DNA of 64,000 bases from Streptomyces diacarni (GTDB taxonomy: Bacteria; Actinomycetota; Actinomycetes; Streptomycetales; Streptomycetaceae): positions 124,001-188,000 of the forward strand of contig NZ_QOIN01000042.1 of NCBI RefSeq assembly GCF_003323715.1, read 5' to 3'. Under the pieces are notes generated by a model. That model was given only the letters and a program-made list of their open reading frames with translations, searched no databases and was not told the origin of the DNA. The position numbers and the translations under genes were made by a program. Positions 26,461 through 37,200 of this stretch are shown in pieces (the first letter of the stretch is position 1; every line of letters starts with the position of its first letter).

Positions 26461-26542
26461 GTCCTGTCACTCGGCCGGGAGCGTTCCCGTCACTCGGCCG
26501 GGAGCGGTCCTGTCACTCGGCCGGGAGCGGTCCTGTCACTCA
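26461..26542. repeat. tandem repeat, 23-bp unit, about 3.5 copies
   Basis: CACTCGGCCGGGAGCGGTCC recurs with exact 23-bp spacing (26468, 26491, 26514, partial at 26537). It lies between the converging ParA-like and deacetylase-like genes. Confidence 0.9.
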
Positions 26543-26558
26543 CCCAACGTCCGTTCCG

Positions 26559-27800
26559 TCACCCGGCCCGGGCCGCCGTCGCGCTCGGACGGAGGAAGGA
26601 ACGCCATCCCCCGGCCGGCTTCTCTCCCACCTCCAGGGTGCGCAACTTGGCCAGCAGGCGGGGGTCCTGAGCGTCCAGCCAGTCGGCGAGTTGCCGGAAC
26701 GAGACGCAGCGGACGCCCTCCTTGCGGCAGACCGTCTTCATGACGTGCTCCACGGCGTCCATGTAGATGCCGCCGTTCCAGTCCTCGAAGTGGTTGCCGA
26801 TGATCATCGGTGCGCGGTTGCCGTTGTAGGCGCGCTCGAAGCCCTGGAGGAGGCCGTCGCGCATCTGGCGCTTCCAGGCCGGTCGCTTCTCCACCGGCCC
26901 GTCGACCGTCCCGGACTGGTTGGCCAGGAAGTTGTAGTCCATCGAGAGGGTCTCGAACTTCCTGCCGGGCACGGGTACCTGCTGCAGGGGCAGGTCCCAC
27001 AGGCCCTTGCGCTTGTCCGGCCAGACCTGGGTGCCGTTGCCGCTCGAGTCGTAGCGGAAGCCCATCTGGCTCGCCGCCTTCAGCAGGTTCTCCTGGCCCT
27101 CGAGGCAGGGGGTGCGGCCGCCGACCAGCTCCCGGGTGTAGTCGAAGGGCAGCGCTTTGGCCGCCTCGAAGCCGGTGGTCGTCTTCCAGTGTTCGACGAA
27201 CCAGCGTGCCTGCTTGATCTCGCTCTTCCACTGGTCGACGGACCAGGAGTCCACACCGCTCGGGCCGCAGAAGTGTCCGTTGAAGTGGGTGCCGATCTCG
27301 CTGCCGTCCAGCCAGGCCTTGCGGACCTGCTTGAGCGTGGCCCGGACGTTCTTGTCCTTCAGGTAGCCGATGTCGGAGGCTCCGGCGGCGTGCCCGGGCG
27401 GGGAGTAACGTTTCGCCTCGTCTTCCGGCAGCGTGTAGATACCGCTGAGGAAGTAGGTCTGCGCCGCCCCGTACTTCTTGCCGGCCTCACGGAAGCGGGA
27501 GAAGAGCTTCTTGCTGTCCTCTCCGGCGCCGTCCCACGAGAAGACGACGAACTGCGGCGGCTTCTGACCCGGCTTGAGCTTGTGCGGCGTGGGCTGGAAC
27601 GGCTGGTGCCCCGTCAACGACGTCGAACCGTCCCCCAGTAGCTGGACCTTGCCCTGCGGATTGGCCTTCGGCGCCCCGCCCGGTGCCTCCTCGGTCCGCT
27701 GGGGGCTGTTGCCACCGGAGCATCCGGCGGCCGCCACGGACAGCGCCAGAGCCGCCAGGACCGCGGTGGTGAGAGCGGGTCGTCTTCGCGTGGCTGCCAT
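26559..27800 (-). CDS. lipoprotein related to polysaccharide deacetylases
   Basis: Exported lipoprotein of 413 aa. ATG 27800 has GAGGTGA 6 nt upstream. The signal peptide ends at SVAAAGC, so Cys is lipidated and the mature protein is anchored outside. The catalytic-like part begins FVVFSWDGAGED, which matches the Asp-rich first motif of family 4 carbohydrate esterases, and GSEIGTHFNGHFCG resembles the metal-binding second motif. IIGNHFEDWNGG and LADWLDAQD match the later strands. The first Asp pair of the classic DD motif is replaced by WDGAG, so activity needs testing. The substrate is probably cell-wall or surface glycan. Divergent from the SulP gene. Confidence 0.8.
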   Translation of the reverse strand: MAATRRRPALTTAVLAALALSVAAAGCSGGNSPQRTEEAPGGAPKANPQGKVQLLGDGSTSLTGHQPFQPTPHKLKPGQKPPQFVVFSWDGAGEDSKKLFSRFREAGKKYGAAQTYFLSGIYTLPEDEAKRYSPPGHAAGASDIGYLKDKNVRATLKQVRKAWLDGSEIGTHFNGHFCGPSGVDSWSVDQWKSEIKQARWFVEHWKTTTGFEAAKALPFDYTRELVGGRTPCLEGQENLLKAASQMGFRYDSSGNGTQVWPDKRKGLWDLPLQQVPVPGRKFETLSMDYNFLANQSGTVDGPVEKRPAWKRQMRDGLLQGFERAYNGNRAPMIIGNHFEDWNGGIYMDAVEHVMKTVCRKEGVRCVSFRQLADWLDAQDPRLLAKLRTLEVGEKPAGGWRSFLRPSATAARAG

Positions 27801-28322
27801 CGGGCTCACCTCGTCCTCTCGCCTTGTCTCGTCGGTCACCGGGCGCGACCGGCGTCGTCGCCATGCGTGACAAAAGTGACACGAGACGTTAATCAGACAA
27901 ATAGGACAAGCTGCTTTTTAGGCGGCTTTCACTCGATGGGTGGAACACGGGCCGCCAGAGCCCACTCCGTGCTTCACCAAGGCTTTACTTGGGATTACAT
28001 TTCATTTACTCGCACTTGGGAGAAGCCGGAAGGTCACCGCGGCACCGGACTCCTCGCCGCATCACCACCCCTGACGCGGCCTCACCACTGCCATGGCGTC
28101 ACCACAAAAGCCCCCGCGCTGCGCGTCGCCACCGCCCCGGCCGGCGCCGGCCTCGACAGCACCGGCGAAGCCACCACCGGCCGGCTCCCCCACCGATCAG
28201 CCATCACCCCGGGCCGGGACCGACCCCGCGCGGCCCTCACCCCCGCCTCATCGCTCGCACTGCTCACCACACCGCTCGCGCCGCGCAGCGCCGCTGCCCG
28301 GCCCTCATCGAGAGGAGGCTCG
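27801..28322. other. divergent intergenic region
   Basis: About 520 bp between the deacetylase-like gene and the SulP fusion. An AT-richer patch (27870-28020) with GTGACAAAAGTGACAC and CTTTTTAGG probably contains both promoters. The plus-strand frame is open from 27867, but its product here is low-complexity Arg/Pro sequence and is not counted as coding. Confidence 0.55.
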
Positions 28323-31232
28323 ATGTCTCACCGCACCCCTTTGTGGAGCGGCCCCTGTGGCCACTCGAAGCGCTCCACCGCACGTCAGCGCTGGTCGGCG
28401 GACCTGTCCGCCTCCCTCACGGTCTTTCTGATCGCGCTGCCGCTCTCCCTCGGGATCGCGCTGGCCGCCGGAGCCCCGCTCCAGGCAGGCCTGGTGGCCG
28501 GCGCGGTCGGCGGGCTGGTCTGCGGCCGACTCGGCGGCGCTCCCTTGCAGATCACCGGCCCGGCGGCAGGGCTGACGGTGATCACGGCCGACCTCATCCA
28601 GACGTACGGCTGGCGGGCCACCTGCGCGGTGACGATCGCGGCGGGGCTCGTGCAGATCGGGCTCGGCTTCCTGCGGGTCGCACGCTCCGCACTCGCCGTG
28701 AGTCCCGCGATCGTGCACGGCATGCTGGCGGGTATCGGGGTCACCATCGCCCTGGCGCAGCTCCACGTGATGCTGGGTGGCGACCCGGACAGTTCGCCGC
28801 TCACCAACGCGCGTCAACTGCCCGGACAACTGGTGTCGCTGCAGCCGGCCGCCCTGTCCGTCAGCGTGCTGACGGTCGTCGTACTCCTGGCGTGGCCACG
28901 GCTGAAGACGCACGGCGGGCCGCTCGGAGCGGCCGCGGGGAGGGTGCCGGCCGCGCTGGCCGCCGTCGGGGTGGCCACGCTCGCGGCCGCGCTGGGAGAC
29001 ATGCGCCTGCCCCGTGTCGACCTGCCGTCCTGGAGCGCCCACGCCCTTCCCCGGCTCCCCGAGGGCTCCCTGCCCGGGCTCGGCGCGGCGGTGGTGACGC
29101 TCACCCTGGTCGCCACGGTGCAGGGCCTGTTGTCGGCAGTCGCCGCCGACAAGCTCGCGGCGGCGCGCCCGGCCGGTGACCGGGTACCTCGCAGCGATCT
29201 GGACCGGGAACTGCGGGCGCACGGGATCGCCAACATGTTCTCGGGAGCGCTGGGCGGGCTGCCGGTCACCGGCGTCGCGGTGCGCAGCTCCGCGAACATC
29301 GCGGCAGGTGCTGTGAGCCGTCACTCCGCGCTCTTGCAGGGCGTGTGGCTCTTGCTCGCCGCGGGGCTCCTGGCCGGCGCGCTGGAGCTGATCCCACTGC
29401 CCGCGCTGGGCGCGCTCGTGATGGTCGTCGGCGTACGGATGGTCAATCCGGGCCACATCCGGACGGTGACGAAGCACCGCGAGGCACTGGTGTTCGGTGT
29501 CACGGCGGTCACCGTGGTGCTGTGGGGGGTGCTGGAGGGCGTGGGGACGGGCATCGCGGTGGCGGTGGCCGTCGCACTGCACCGACTGGCACGGACACGG
29601 ATCGTCGTGGAGCGGGTGGGGACGGACGAGCCACGTGCCGAAGAAGCGGACGAGCCGCGCTCCCAGGTAAGCGCAAGGGCCGGCGCCTCACCCGGCCACA
29701 GTGGCGGAGACGTCAGCGCCGGGGCGGCCCGGCGCGGCGATACGCGGTCGAACGTGCGTCACAAGGTTCATCCGGGTGGGCGGAGCGAGGCGTACCTGAT
29801 CCGGGTGCGCGGTTCGTTGACATTCCTGGCGGTGCCACGGCTGAGCCGTGCTCTGGCGGAGGTGCCCGAAGGGGCGAGGGCGAGTGTCGAGCTGAAGGGA
29901 TCGTTCATGGACCACGCGGCGTTCGAGGCGCTGGAGGACTGGCGTGCCGCCCACACGGCTTCCGGCGGCGAGGCCGAGTTGAGAGGGCGTGCCGGTCAAG
30001 AGCTCGCGGAGCTTCCGGCCGCGCACACGTGCCGCCCCTGGACCCCTTGGCGCAACCACCAGTGCACACGGCCCTCGGCCGAGAGCGGCCAGCACAGTGG
30101 GACGAGCAGCCCGAGCGGCACGCACAGCGTGAACAGCACGAGCGGAAACGGTCCGCAAGGCGGTACGAACGCGAGCGGTCAGGAGGACGGAACGAAGGAC
30201 CGCGGCGAGGAGAAGGAAAGGAAGAGGACGGCCCGGCCCGGAACGGGCGAGGGAAGGGGGAGCGCGACGCGCGGGGACAGCCCGCCGGGCGGGAAAGGCC
30301 TCCCCTCTCCGGTCGGCCGCTCAGTCCCCGCGGCCGTCCCGGTCGGTACGTTCTCGCCCCGGGGTCAGCTGCTCGGCGGGGTGCGCAATTTCCAGCGGTC
30401 CACGGCTCCACTCGTACGGGAAGAGCTCGCGCGGTTGGCGAGGGAGGGGCAGCAGCCCTCCCAGCTCTTCGTCACCTGCGCCGACTCGCGGGTCGTCACC
30501 AGCATGATCACCTCCAGTGGTCCAGGGGATCTGTTCACCGTGCGCAACATCGGCAATTTGGTGCCGCCGCCGGGCGAGCAGGGCGGTGACGCGTCGGTGG
30601 CCGCGGCGATCGAGTACGCCGTCGAGGTGCTGAGGGTCTCGTCGGTGACCGTGTGCGGGCACTCGGGCTGCGGTGCCATGCAGGCCCTGCGCCACGAGGA
30701 GACCGCTGCCGTCGAAGGTACCGCTGGCGTCGAGGGAACCGCCGCCTGCCCGGAGACCGCCGACCGCTCTGGGACCGCCGGCCCCGCAAGGGCCGCGACA
30801 CCGCTCGCACGGTGGCTGCGGTACGGACGTCCGGGCCTTGAGCGGTTCAGGGCGGCGAGGCGCGACGGCGCCACGAGGGACGCCGCCGTGCCTCGCCTGG
30901 CCGACCGGGCGACGGCTGACGAGCTCGAAGCCCTCTGTCTGGTCAACATCGTGCAGCAGTTGGAGCACTTGGCCGCGCACGAGTGCGTCGCCCGGCGACT
31001 GCGCGAGGGGACGCTGGAGTTGCAGGGTATGTATTTCCACGTCGGGGAGGCCCAGGCCTACGTGTGGGAGGGGCAGGGCGGCGGCCGGGAGGGGCAGGGC
31101 GAAGGCGCCTCGGGCCCCGTGTTCCGGGCCGTCGGCGCCGACTTCCCCGTTCCCGGTACCTCCACGTCGTCGCCGCCCGGCGCAGCGGTCTCGCCTTCGT
31201 GTTCCGCTCGCGAACCCGCCCGCCAGGTGTAG
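28323..31232 (+). CDS. SulP-family anion transporter fused to beta-carbonic anhydrase
   Basis: Large fusion of 969 aa. ATG 28323 follows GAGGAGG by 5 nt. Residues about 20-420 are the SulP membrane domain (ASLTVFLIALPLSLGIALA, ITGPAAGLTVITADLI, LVATVQGLLSAVAADKLA). Residues about 485-580 are a STAS-like domain. A very polar linker (585-675) leads to the beta-carbonic anhydrase (about 680-969), with zinc ligands C719, H780 and C783 and the D721 dyad (VTCADSRV, CGHSGCGA). Rv3273 of M. tuberculosis has the same architecture. The likely job is bicarbonate or sulfate uptake coupled to CO2/bicarbonate exchange. A low-complexity Glu/Thr/Ala insertion (about 788-825) splits the anhydrase after its last zinc ligand. 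It lies upstream of acsA. Confidence 0.92.
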   Translation: MSHRTPLWSGPCGHSKRSTARQRWSADLSASLTVFLIALPLSLGIALAAGAPLQAGLVAGAVGGLVCGRLGGAPLQITGPAAGLTVITADLIQTYGWRATCAVTIAAGLVQIGLGFLRVARSALAVSPAIVHGMLAGIGVTIALAQLHVMLGGDPDSSPLTNARQLPGQLVSLQPAALSVSVLTVVVLLAWPRLKTHGGPLGAAAGRVPAALAAVGVATLAAALGDMRLPRVDLPSWSAHALPRLPEGSLPGLGAAVVTLTLVATVQGLLSAVAADKLAAARPAGDRVPRSDLDRELRAHGIANMFSGALGGLPVTGVAVRSSANIAAGAVSRHSALLQGVWLLLAAGLLAGALELIPLPALGALVMVVGVRMVNPGHIRTVTKHREALVFGVTAVTVVLWGVLEGVGTGIAVAVAVALHRLARTRIVVERVGTDEPRAEEADEPRSQVSARAGASPGHSGGDVSAGAARRGDTRSNVRHKVHPGGRSEAYLIRVRGSLTFLAVPRLSRALAEVPEGARASVELKGSFMDHAAFEALEDWRAAHTASGGEAELRGRAGQELAELPAAHTCRPWTPWRNHQCTRPSAESGQHSGTSSPSGTHSVNSTSGNGPQGGTNASGQEDGTKDRGEEKERKRTARPGTGEGRGSATRGDSPPGGKGLPSPVGRSVPAAVPVGTFSPRGQLLGGVRNFQRSTAPLVREELARLAREGQQPSQLFVTCADSRVVTSMITSSGPGDLFTVRNIGNLVPPPGEQGGDASVAAAIEYAVEVLRVSSVTVCGHSGCGAMQALRHEETAAVEGTAGVEGTAACPETADRSGTAGPARAATPLARWLRYGRPGLERFRAARRDGATRDAAVPRLADRATADELEALCLVNIVQQLEHLAAHECVARRLREGTLELQGMYFHVGEAQAYVWEGQGGGREGQGEGASGPVFRAVGADFPVPGTSTSSPPGAAVSPSCSAREPARQV

Positions 31233-31350
31233 AGGGCAACGACATCTGACAGGTCTACACCAATTTCGGCGACGGCCCTTGTCATGGGGGTGGGGCGGCT
31301 GATGAGCTATGGGCCGGGACACAGCGCACACCCCGGGAAAGGGAGATGCC

Positions 31351-31397
31351 GTGAGCAACGAAAGCCTGGCCAATCTGCTCAAGGAGGAGGGGGAAAA

Positions 31398-31401
<4 letters not shown>
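31351..31401 (+). CDS. 16-codon upstream ORF resembling the AcsA N-terminus
   Basis: GTG 31351, with GGGAG 8 nt upstream, encodes MSNESLANLLKEEGEK and stops in an ATGA overlap with the acsA start. It mimics the first residues of AcsA (MSESSLSNLLKEER): 8 of the first 13 residues are identical if the start codons are matched, and the DNA is clearly related. It looks like a partial duplication of the gene start, with the older ribosome site left upstream. It could act as a translation-coupling leader. Confidence 0.6.
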
Positions 31402-33362
<1,961 letters not shown>

Positions 33363-33452
33363 CTCAGCGGGGACTGACCCGCCCCGGTCCCGGGCGGGCC
33401 CGCCCGCTGGGGAAGCGCACCTTCCGACGCGGAGCGGAACCACCGGGACCGC

Positions 33453-33492
33453 GCGAGGGGGCGGCCGGCGACACGCCCGGCCGCCCCCTCGC
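33453..33492 (+). terminator. strong hairpin after acsA
   Basis: Perfect 16-bp arms (33453-33468 and 33477-33492) with an 8-nt loop, followed by TCGTGTTGGTT. No other gene ends here, so it is assigned to acsA. Confidence 0.8.
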
Positions 33493-33613
33493 TCGTGTTG
33501 GTTACCCTGGTGGAGGCGCGTAAAGAACGTGCCAAGGACGAGGGGCGAGCCGGGAAGTCTGGTCGGCACACACCGCAGGTGTGTCCGCGACCAGCCCTGG
33601 AGGCCTGGCCAGC

Positions 33614-35104
33614 ATGACTCCGCCGACCGACCCACACGCCCCGCAGCCCCCACCCGCCCAGCCGATCCCACCCGCCGGGTCACCCCGCTCGCCCGAGGCA
33701 CCCGGATCCCCTCCGCGCAGGAAGGTCTCCGTCTTTCTCGGCAGGCTGCCGCTGGGGGAACGGAAGTACCTCGCGGACGCGCTGCGCACCGAGACCGTGG
33801 GCGGCACGCTCCTGCTGGTCGCCGCCGTGCTGGCGCTGCTGCTGGCCAACACCGGCCTCAGCGGCTTCTACGAGAGCGTCAGGGACTTCCACCTCGGGCC
33901 CGAGGCACTGCACCTGCACCTGTCGGTGGCGGACTGGGCCAAGGACGGTCTGCTGACGCTCTTCTTCTTCGTCGCCGGGATCGAACTCAAACGCGAGCTG
34001 GTCGCGGGTGAGCTGCGCGATCCGCGGGCGGCGGCGCTGCCGATCGTCTCCGCGGTGTGCGGGATGGCGGTTCCGGCGCTGTTCTACGTGGCCTCGGCGG
34101 CGGCCGGCGGCGGCGACCCGCGGGGCTGGGCGATCCCGATGGCGACGGACATCGCGTTCGCGCTGGGCGTGCTGGCCGTACTCGGCACGGGGCTGCCCTC
34201 GTCGCTGCGCGCCTTCCTGCTGACGCTCGCGGTGGTGGACGACCTGGGCGCCATCGTGATCATCGCCGTCTTCTACTCGGCGGGCATCAGCTTCGGCGCG
34301 CTGGCGGGGGCGGTCGCGGGGCTGGCGGTGTTCTGGTTCCTGCACCACAGGGGTGTGCGGGGCTGGTATGTGTACGTGCCGCTCGCGGTCGTCGTCTGGG
34401 GGCTGATGCACGCCAGCGGGGTGCACGCCACGGTGGCGGGGGTGGCGATGGGGCTGATGTTGCGCTGCACGGTCCGGGAGGGGGAACGGACCTCTCCGGC
34501 GGCGCACATCGAACACCTGGTCAGGCCGTTGTCGGCCGGGCTCGCCGTGCCGCTCTTCGCGCTGTTCGCGGCGGGTGTCGCCGTCTCGGGCGGCGCGATG
34601 ACGGACGTGTTCACCAAGCCGGAGACCCTGGGGGTGGTGCTCGGGCTGCTGGTGGGCAAGACGCTCGGCGTGTTCGGTGGCGCCTGGGCGGCGGCGCGCT
34701 TCACCAGGGCGGAGCTGAACCGGGACCTGGCGTGGGCCGACGTGCTGGCCGTCGCCACTCTTTCCGGTATCGGTTTCACCGTCTCTCTCCTGATCAGTGA
34801 CCTGGCGTTCGCGGGCGGGGCGGGGGCCCTCGCCGACGAGGCGAAGGCCGCCGTGCTGACCGGTTCGCTGCTGGCCGCGCTCGTGGCGGGCGTGCTGCTC
34901 AAGCTCCGGGCCCGCAGACACCGTTCGCTGCTGGAGGCCGAGGACCGCGACGAGGACGGCGACGGCGTCCCTGACGTGTACGAGGAGCACGACCCGGACT
35001 TCCATCTGCGGATGGCGGCGCTGTACGAGGCGAGAGCGGACGAGCACCGCAGGCTCGCCGAGGTGGCCAGGGGCCGGGACGTGACGGACGATGGTCCGGC
35101 ATGA
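33614..35104 (+). CDS. nhaA: NhaA-type Na+/H+ antiporter
   Basis: Membrane antiporter, 496 aa. ATG 33614 has GGAGG 10 nt upstream; a GTG at 33581 is possible. The family signature is clear: TLFFFVAGIELKRELVAGELRD, the half-broken helix region MATDIAFALGVLAVLG, and the cation-binding aspartate pair D209-D210 in TLAVVDDLGAIVIIAV. The last third has ATLSGIGFTVSLLISDLAF. The N-terminus (about 50 residues) is Pro-rich and the C-terminus adds a charged cytoplasmic tail (EDRDEDGDGVPDVYEEHDPD) longer than in E. coli NhaA; its acidic DxDxDG-like stretch could bind calcium, which is speculation. Confidence 0.94.
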   Translation: MTPPTDPHAPQPPPAQPIPPAGSPRSPEAPGSPPRRKVSVFLGRLPLGERKYLADALRTETVGGTLLLVAAVLALLLANTGLSGFYESVRDFHLGPEALHLHLSVADWAKDGLLTLFFFVAGIELKRELVAGELRDPRAAALPIVSAVCGMAVPALFYVASAAAGGGDPRGWAIPMATDIAFALGVLAVLGTGLPSSLRAFLLTLAVVDDLGAIVIIAVFYSAGISFGALAGAVAGLAVFWFLHHRGVRGWYVYVPLAVVVWGLMHASGVHATVAGVAMGLMLRCTVREGERTSPAAHIEHLVRPLSAGLAVPLFALFAAGVAVSGGAMTDVFTKPETLGVVLGLLVGKTLGVFGGAWAAARFTRAELNRDLAWADVLAVATLSGIGFTVSLLISDLAFAGGAGALADEAKAAVLTGSLLAALVAGVLLKLRARRHRSLLEAEDRDEDGDGVPDVYEEHDPDFHLRMAALYEARADEHRRLAEVARGRDVTDDGPA

Positions 35105-35149
35105 TCGGAGCCCACGGCATGTTGACCGGTCGGTAATCCGGGCACTAGC

Positions 35150-35318
35150 CAGGGAAGCCCCGGGCCCGCACCCACGGGCCCGCCCGCACGCCACGGCCCC
35201 GCACACGGCGGGACCGCACACCGCGGCCCCGCACACGGCGGGTCCGCACACGCGGGCCTGCACGCCGCGGGACCGCAGAGCGCGAGCCCGTACGCCGCGG
35301 GCCCGTACGAGGAGCAAG
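35150..35318. repeat. degenerate tandem repeats, about 16-18 bp units
   Basis: GCACACGGCGGGACC-, GCACACCGCGGCCCC- and GTACGCCGCGGGCCC-type units succeed one another about nine times between nhaA and the holin-X gene. The spacing varies by a few bases. Confidence 0.65.
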
Positions 35319-35330
35319 GGAGACACAGCG

Positions 35331-35798
35331 ATGAGCGCAGCCGACGACGGCCGCAGCCTCGGCCAGTTGGTCGCGGCGGCCACTGCGGAGATGTCCGCAC
35401 TGGTGCACGACGAGATCGCGCTGGCCAAGGTCGAACTGCGGCAGGACGTCAAGCGCGGGGTGCTGGGCAGCGGCGCCGCCGTGGTCGCCGGTGTCCTGCT
35501 GCTCTTCGCCCTGCCGGTGCTGAGCTTCGCCGCCGCCTTCGGCATCCACAACCTGGGGCTCGGCCTCGCCTGGTCGTTTCTGATCGTGGGCGGCGCCTTC
35601 ATCCTGCTCGCGCTGATCCTCCTGCTGCTGGCGCTGGCCAAGTTCAAGAGGGTGGCCAAGAGCAAGAGCCCGCAGAAGTCGGTGGCCTCGGCCAAGCAGA
35701 GCGCGTCCGTGCTCTCGCACGCCAAGCCGCACCCCCGTGCGGACAACGGAGGCAAGGAGCGCCCGCAGTTGCAGGGTGTGACACGCTCGTCCGTATGA
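35331..35798 (+). CDS. actinobacterial phage holin superfamily protein (holin-X/DUF1469)
   Basis: A 155-aa membrane protein. ATG 35331 with AAGGGAG 9 nt upstream. The start SLGQLVAAATAEMSALVHDEIALAKVELRQD is the family hallmark: an amphipathic helix, then two long hydrophobic helices (VVAGVLLLFALPVLSFAAAF and WSFLIVGGAFILLALILLLLALA) and a Lys-rich tail. These proteins are widespread in actinobacterial genomes and are not part of a prophage here. The ATGA overlap with the next gene implies coupled translation with the hydrolase. Function unknown; it corresponds in position to Rv3669 of the conserved block. Confidence 0.87.
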   Translation: MSAADDGRSLGQLVAAATAEMSALVHDEIALAKVELRQDVKRGVLGSGAAVVAGVLLLFALPVLSFAAAFGIHNLGLGLAWSFLIVGGAFILLALILLLLALAKFKRVAKSKSPQKSVASAKQSASVLSHAKPHPRADNGGKERPQLQGVTRSSV

Positions 35799-36730
35799 CG
35801 CTCGCAGACAGTCCCGCGGCCGTGATCCGTCCCGAGGGCCCCTGGATTCACCGGGACGTGGCCGCCAACGGAGCACGCTTCCACATCACCGAAATGGGTG
35901 AGGGGCCGCTGGTGCTGCTGCTGCACGGCTTCCCGCAGTACTGGTGGGCGTGGCGGCACCAGCTCCCCGCGCTCGCGGACGCCGGTTACCGCGCTGTGGC
36001 GATGGACCTGCGCGGGGTCGGCGGCAGCGACCGTACGCCGCGCGGCTACGACCCGGCCAACCTCGCGCTCGACGTGACCGGGGTCATCCGCTCCCTGGGC
36101 GAGCCGGACGCGGCGCTGGTCGGACACGACCTGGGCGGCTACCTGGCATGGACGGCTGCGGTGATGCGGCCCAAGCTGATCCGCCGGCTCGTGGCCGTCT
36201 CGATGCCCCACCCCCGCCGCTGGCGGGCCGCCATGCTGGCCGACGTGCGCCAGACGGCGGCCAGCTCCCACATCTGGGGCTTTCAGCGCCCCTGGGTGCC
36301 CGAGCGTCAACTCGTCGCGGACGAGGGCGCCTTGGTGGGAAAGCTGATCAGGGAATGGGCGGGTCCGAAGCTGGCGGGCCCGACAGAGGACGCCGCGGTC
36401 GAGAACTACCGGCGCGCGATGTGCGTGCCCTCCACTGCGCACTGCTCGGTGGAGCCGTACCGGTGGCTGGTGCGGTCGCTGGCCCGTCCTGACGGGGTGC
36501 AGTTCTACCGCAGGATGAAGCGCCCTGTGCGGGTGCCGACGCTGCATCTGCACGGTTCACTCGATCCGGTGGCGCGCACGCGCAGCGCCGCGGGGTCGGG
36601 GGAGTACGTCGAGGCCCCGTACCGCTGGCGCCTCTTCGACGGGCTGGGGCACTGGCCGCACGAGGAGGACCCGCAGACCTTCACCAGCGAACTGGTGCAC
36701 TGGCTCAGCGACCCGGAACCGGACCGCTGA
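35795..36730 (+). CDS. alpha/beta hydrolase, epoxide-hydrolase-like
   Basis: 311 aa. Start ATG 35795 inside the stop of the holin-X gene. The fold is shown by the oxyanion region LLLHGFPQYWWAWRHQLP, the nucleophile elbow VGHDLGGYLAW (Asp in GHDxG, the epoxide-hydrolase and dehalogenase type), the strand LHLHGSLDPVA and the final catalytic His in GLGHWPHEED. By gene order it corresponds to Rv3670 (EphE). The nucleophile Asp and the HGFP motif favour an epoxide hydrolase, but a haloalkane dehalogenase is not excluded. It is the last gene before a repeat-rich gap. Confidence 0.9.
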   Translation: MTLADSPAAVIRPEGPWIHRDVAANGARFHITEMGEGPLVLLLHGFPQYWWAWRHQLPALADAGYRAVAMDLRGVGGSDRTPRGYDPANLALDVTGVIRSLGEPDAALVGHDLGGYLAWTAAVMRPKLIRRLVAVSMPHPRRWRAAMLADVRQTAASSHIWGFQRPWVPERQLVADEGALVGKLIREWAGPKLAGPTEDAAVENYRRAMCVPSTAHCSVEPYRWLVRSLARPDGVQFYRRMKRPVRVPTLHLHGSLDPVARTRSAAGSGEYVEAPYRWRLFDGLGHWPHEEDPQTFTSELVHWLSDPEPDR

Positions 36731-36966
36731 ACCACTGCGGGGGCGCCGTGACGCGCGGGCGCCGTGACACAGGGGCGCGCGGGCGCCGTGACGCGCGGGT
36801 GCAGCGGCCTGCCGGGCCGCGGGGCCCCGCGCGGGTCACACTTCCCCTCCGCTTCCCCTGCGCTTTCCGTCCGCTTCCCCTCCGCCTCGTACACATGCCC
36901 GCCGCATAGGCCGAATGAGGGGCGTACGGGCGATTACTGACCATGAGCCAGGGGCAGGGAGCCGGT
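36731..36966. repeat. gap with two short repeat runs
   Basis: 36738-36800 repeats GGGCGCCGTGACGCGC about three times. 36840-36890 repeats CCGCTTCCCCT/GCGCTTTCC about four times. No credible gene starts here. Confidence 0.55.
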
Positions 36967-37152
36967 ATGGGCTTGACGCACGACTTTGGTGACGTGGCAC
37001 GTAACCGCGGGCATCTGAGGGGACAGCGCGGCCAGTTCTCCCCCCGTGCCGCCGCCCCGCCGCATCCCGCGCACGCCGAGCTGGGCATTCCACGCATCCT
37101 GCGCCGCCGTGCGCGCTGGGTGGGCGCCAGACTGCGGCACACCCGCACCTGA
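36967..37152 (+). CDS. small basic hypothetical protein
   Basis: 61 aa, start ATG 36967 with AGGGAG 6 nt upstream. It begins MGLTHDFGDVARNRGHLRGQ and is rich in Arg and Ala, with no recognisable domain. It converges with marP. The ribosome site supports it, but the composition is also what a chance frame would show at this GC content, so this is tentative. Confidence 0.35.
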   Translation: MGLTHDFGDVARNRGHLRGQRGQFSPRAAAPPHPAHAELGIPRILRRRARWVGARLRHTRT

Positions 37153-37200
37153 CACCTCCGCGGCTTCGACGCCACGGCGCCGCGGAGCGCGGGGTACGCC

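Noticed and set aside
27867..28322. N-terminal extension of the SulP fusion
   Set aside because: Open frame but low-complexity and lacking a ribosome site; ATG 28323 has a perfect one.
35331..35798. Prophage holin
   Set aside because: The holin-X family is widespread in actinobacterial core genomes and no phage genes are nearby.
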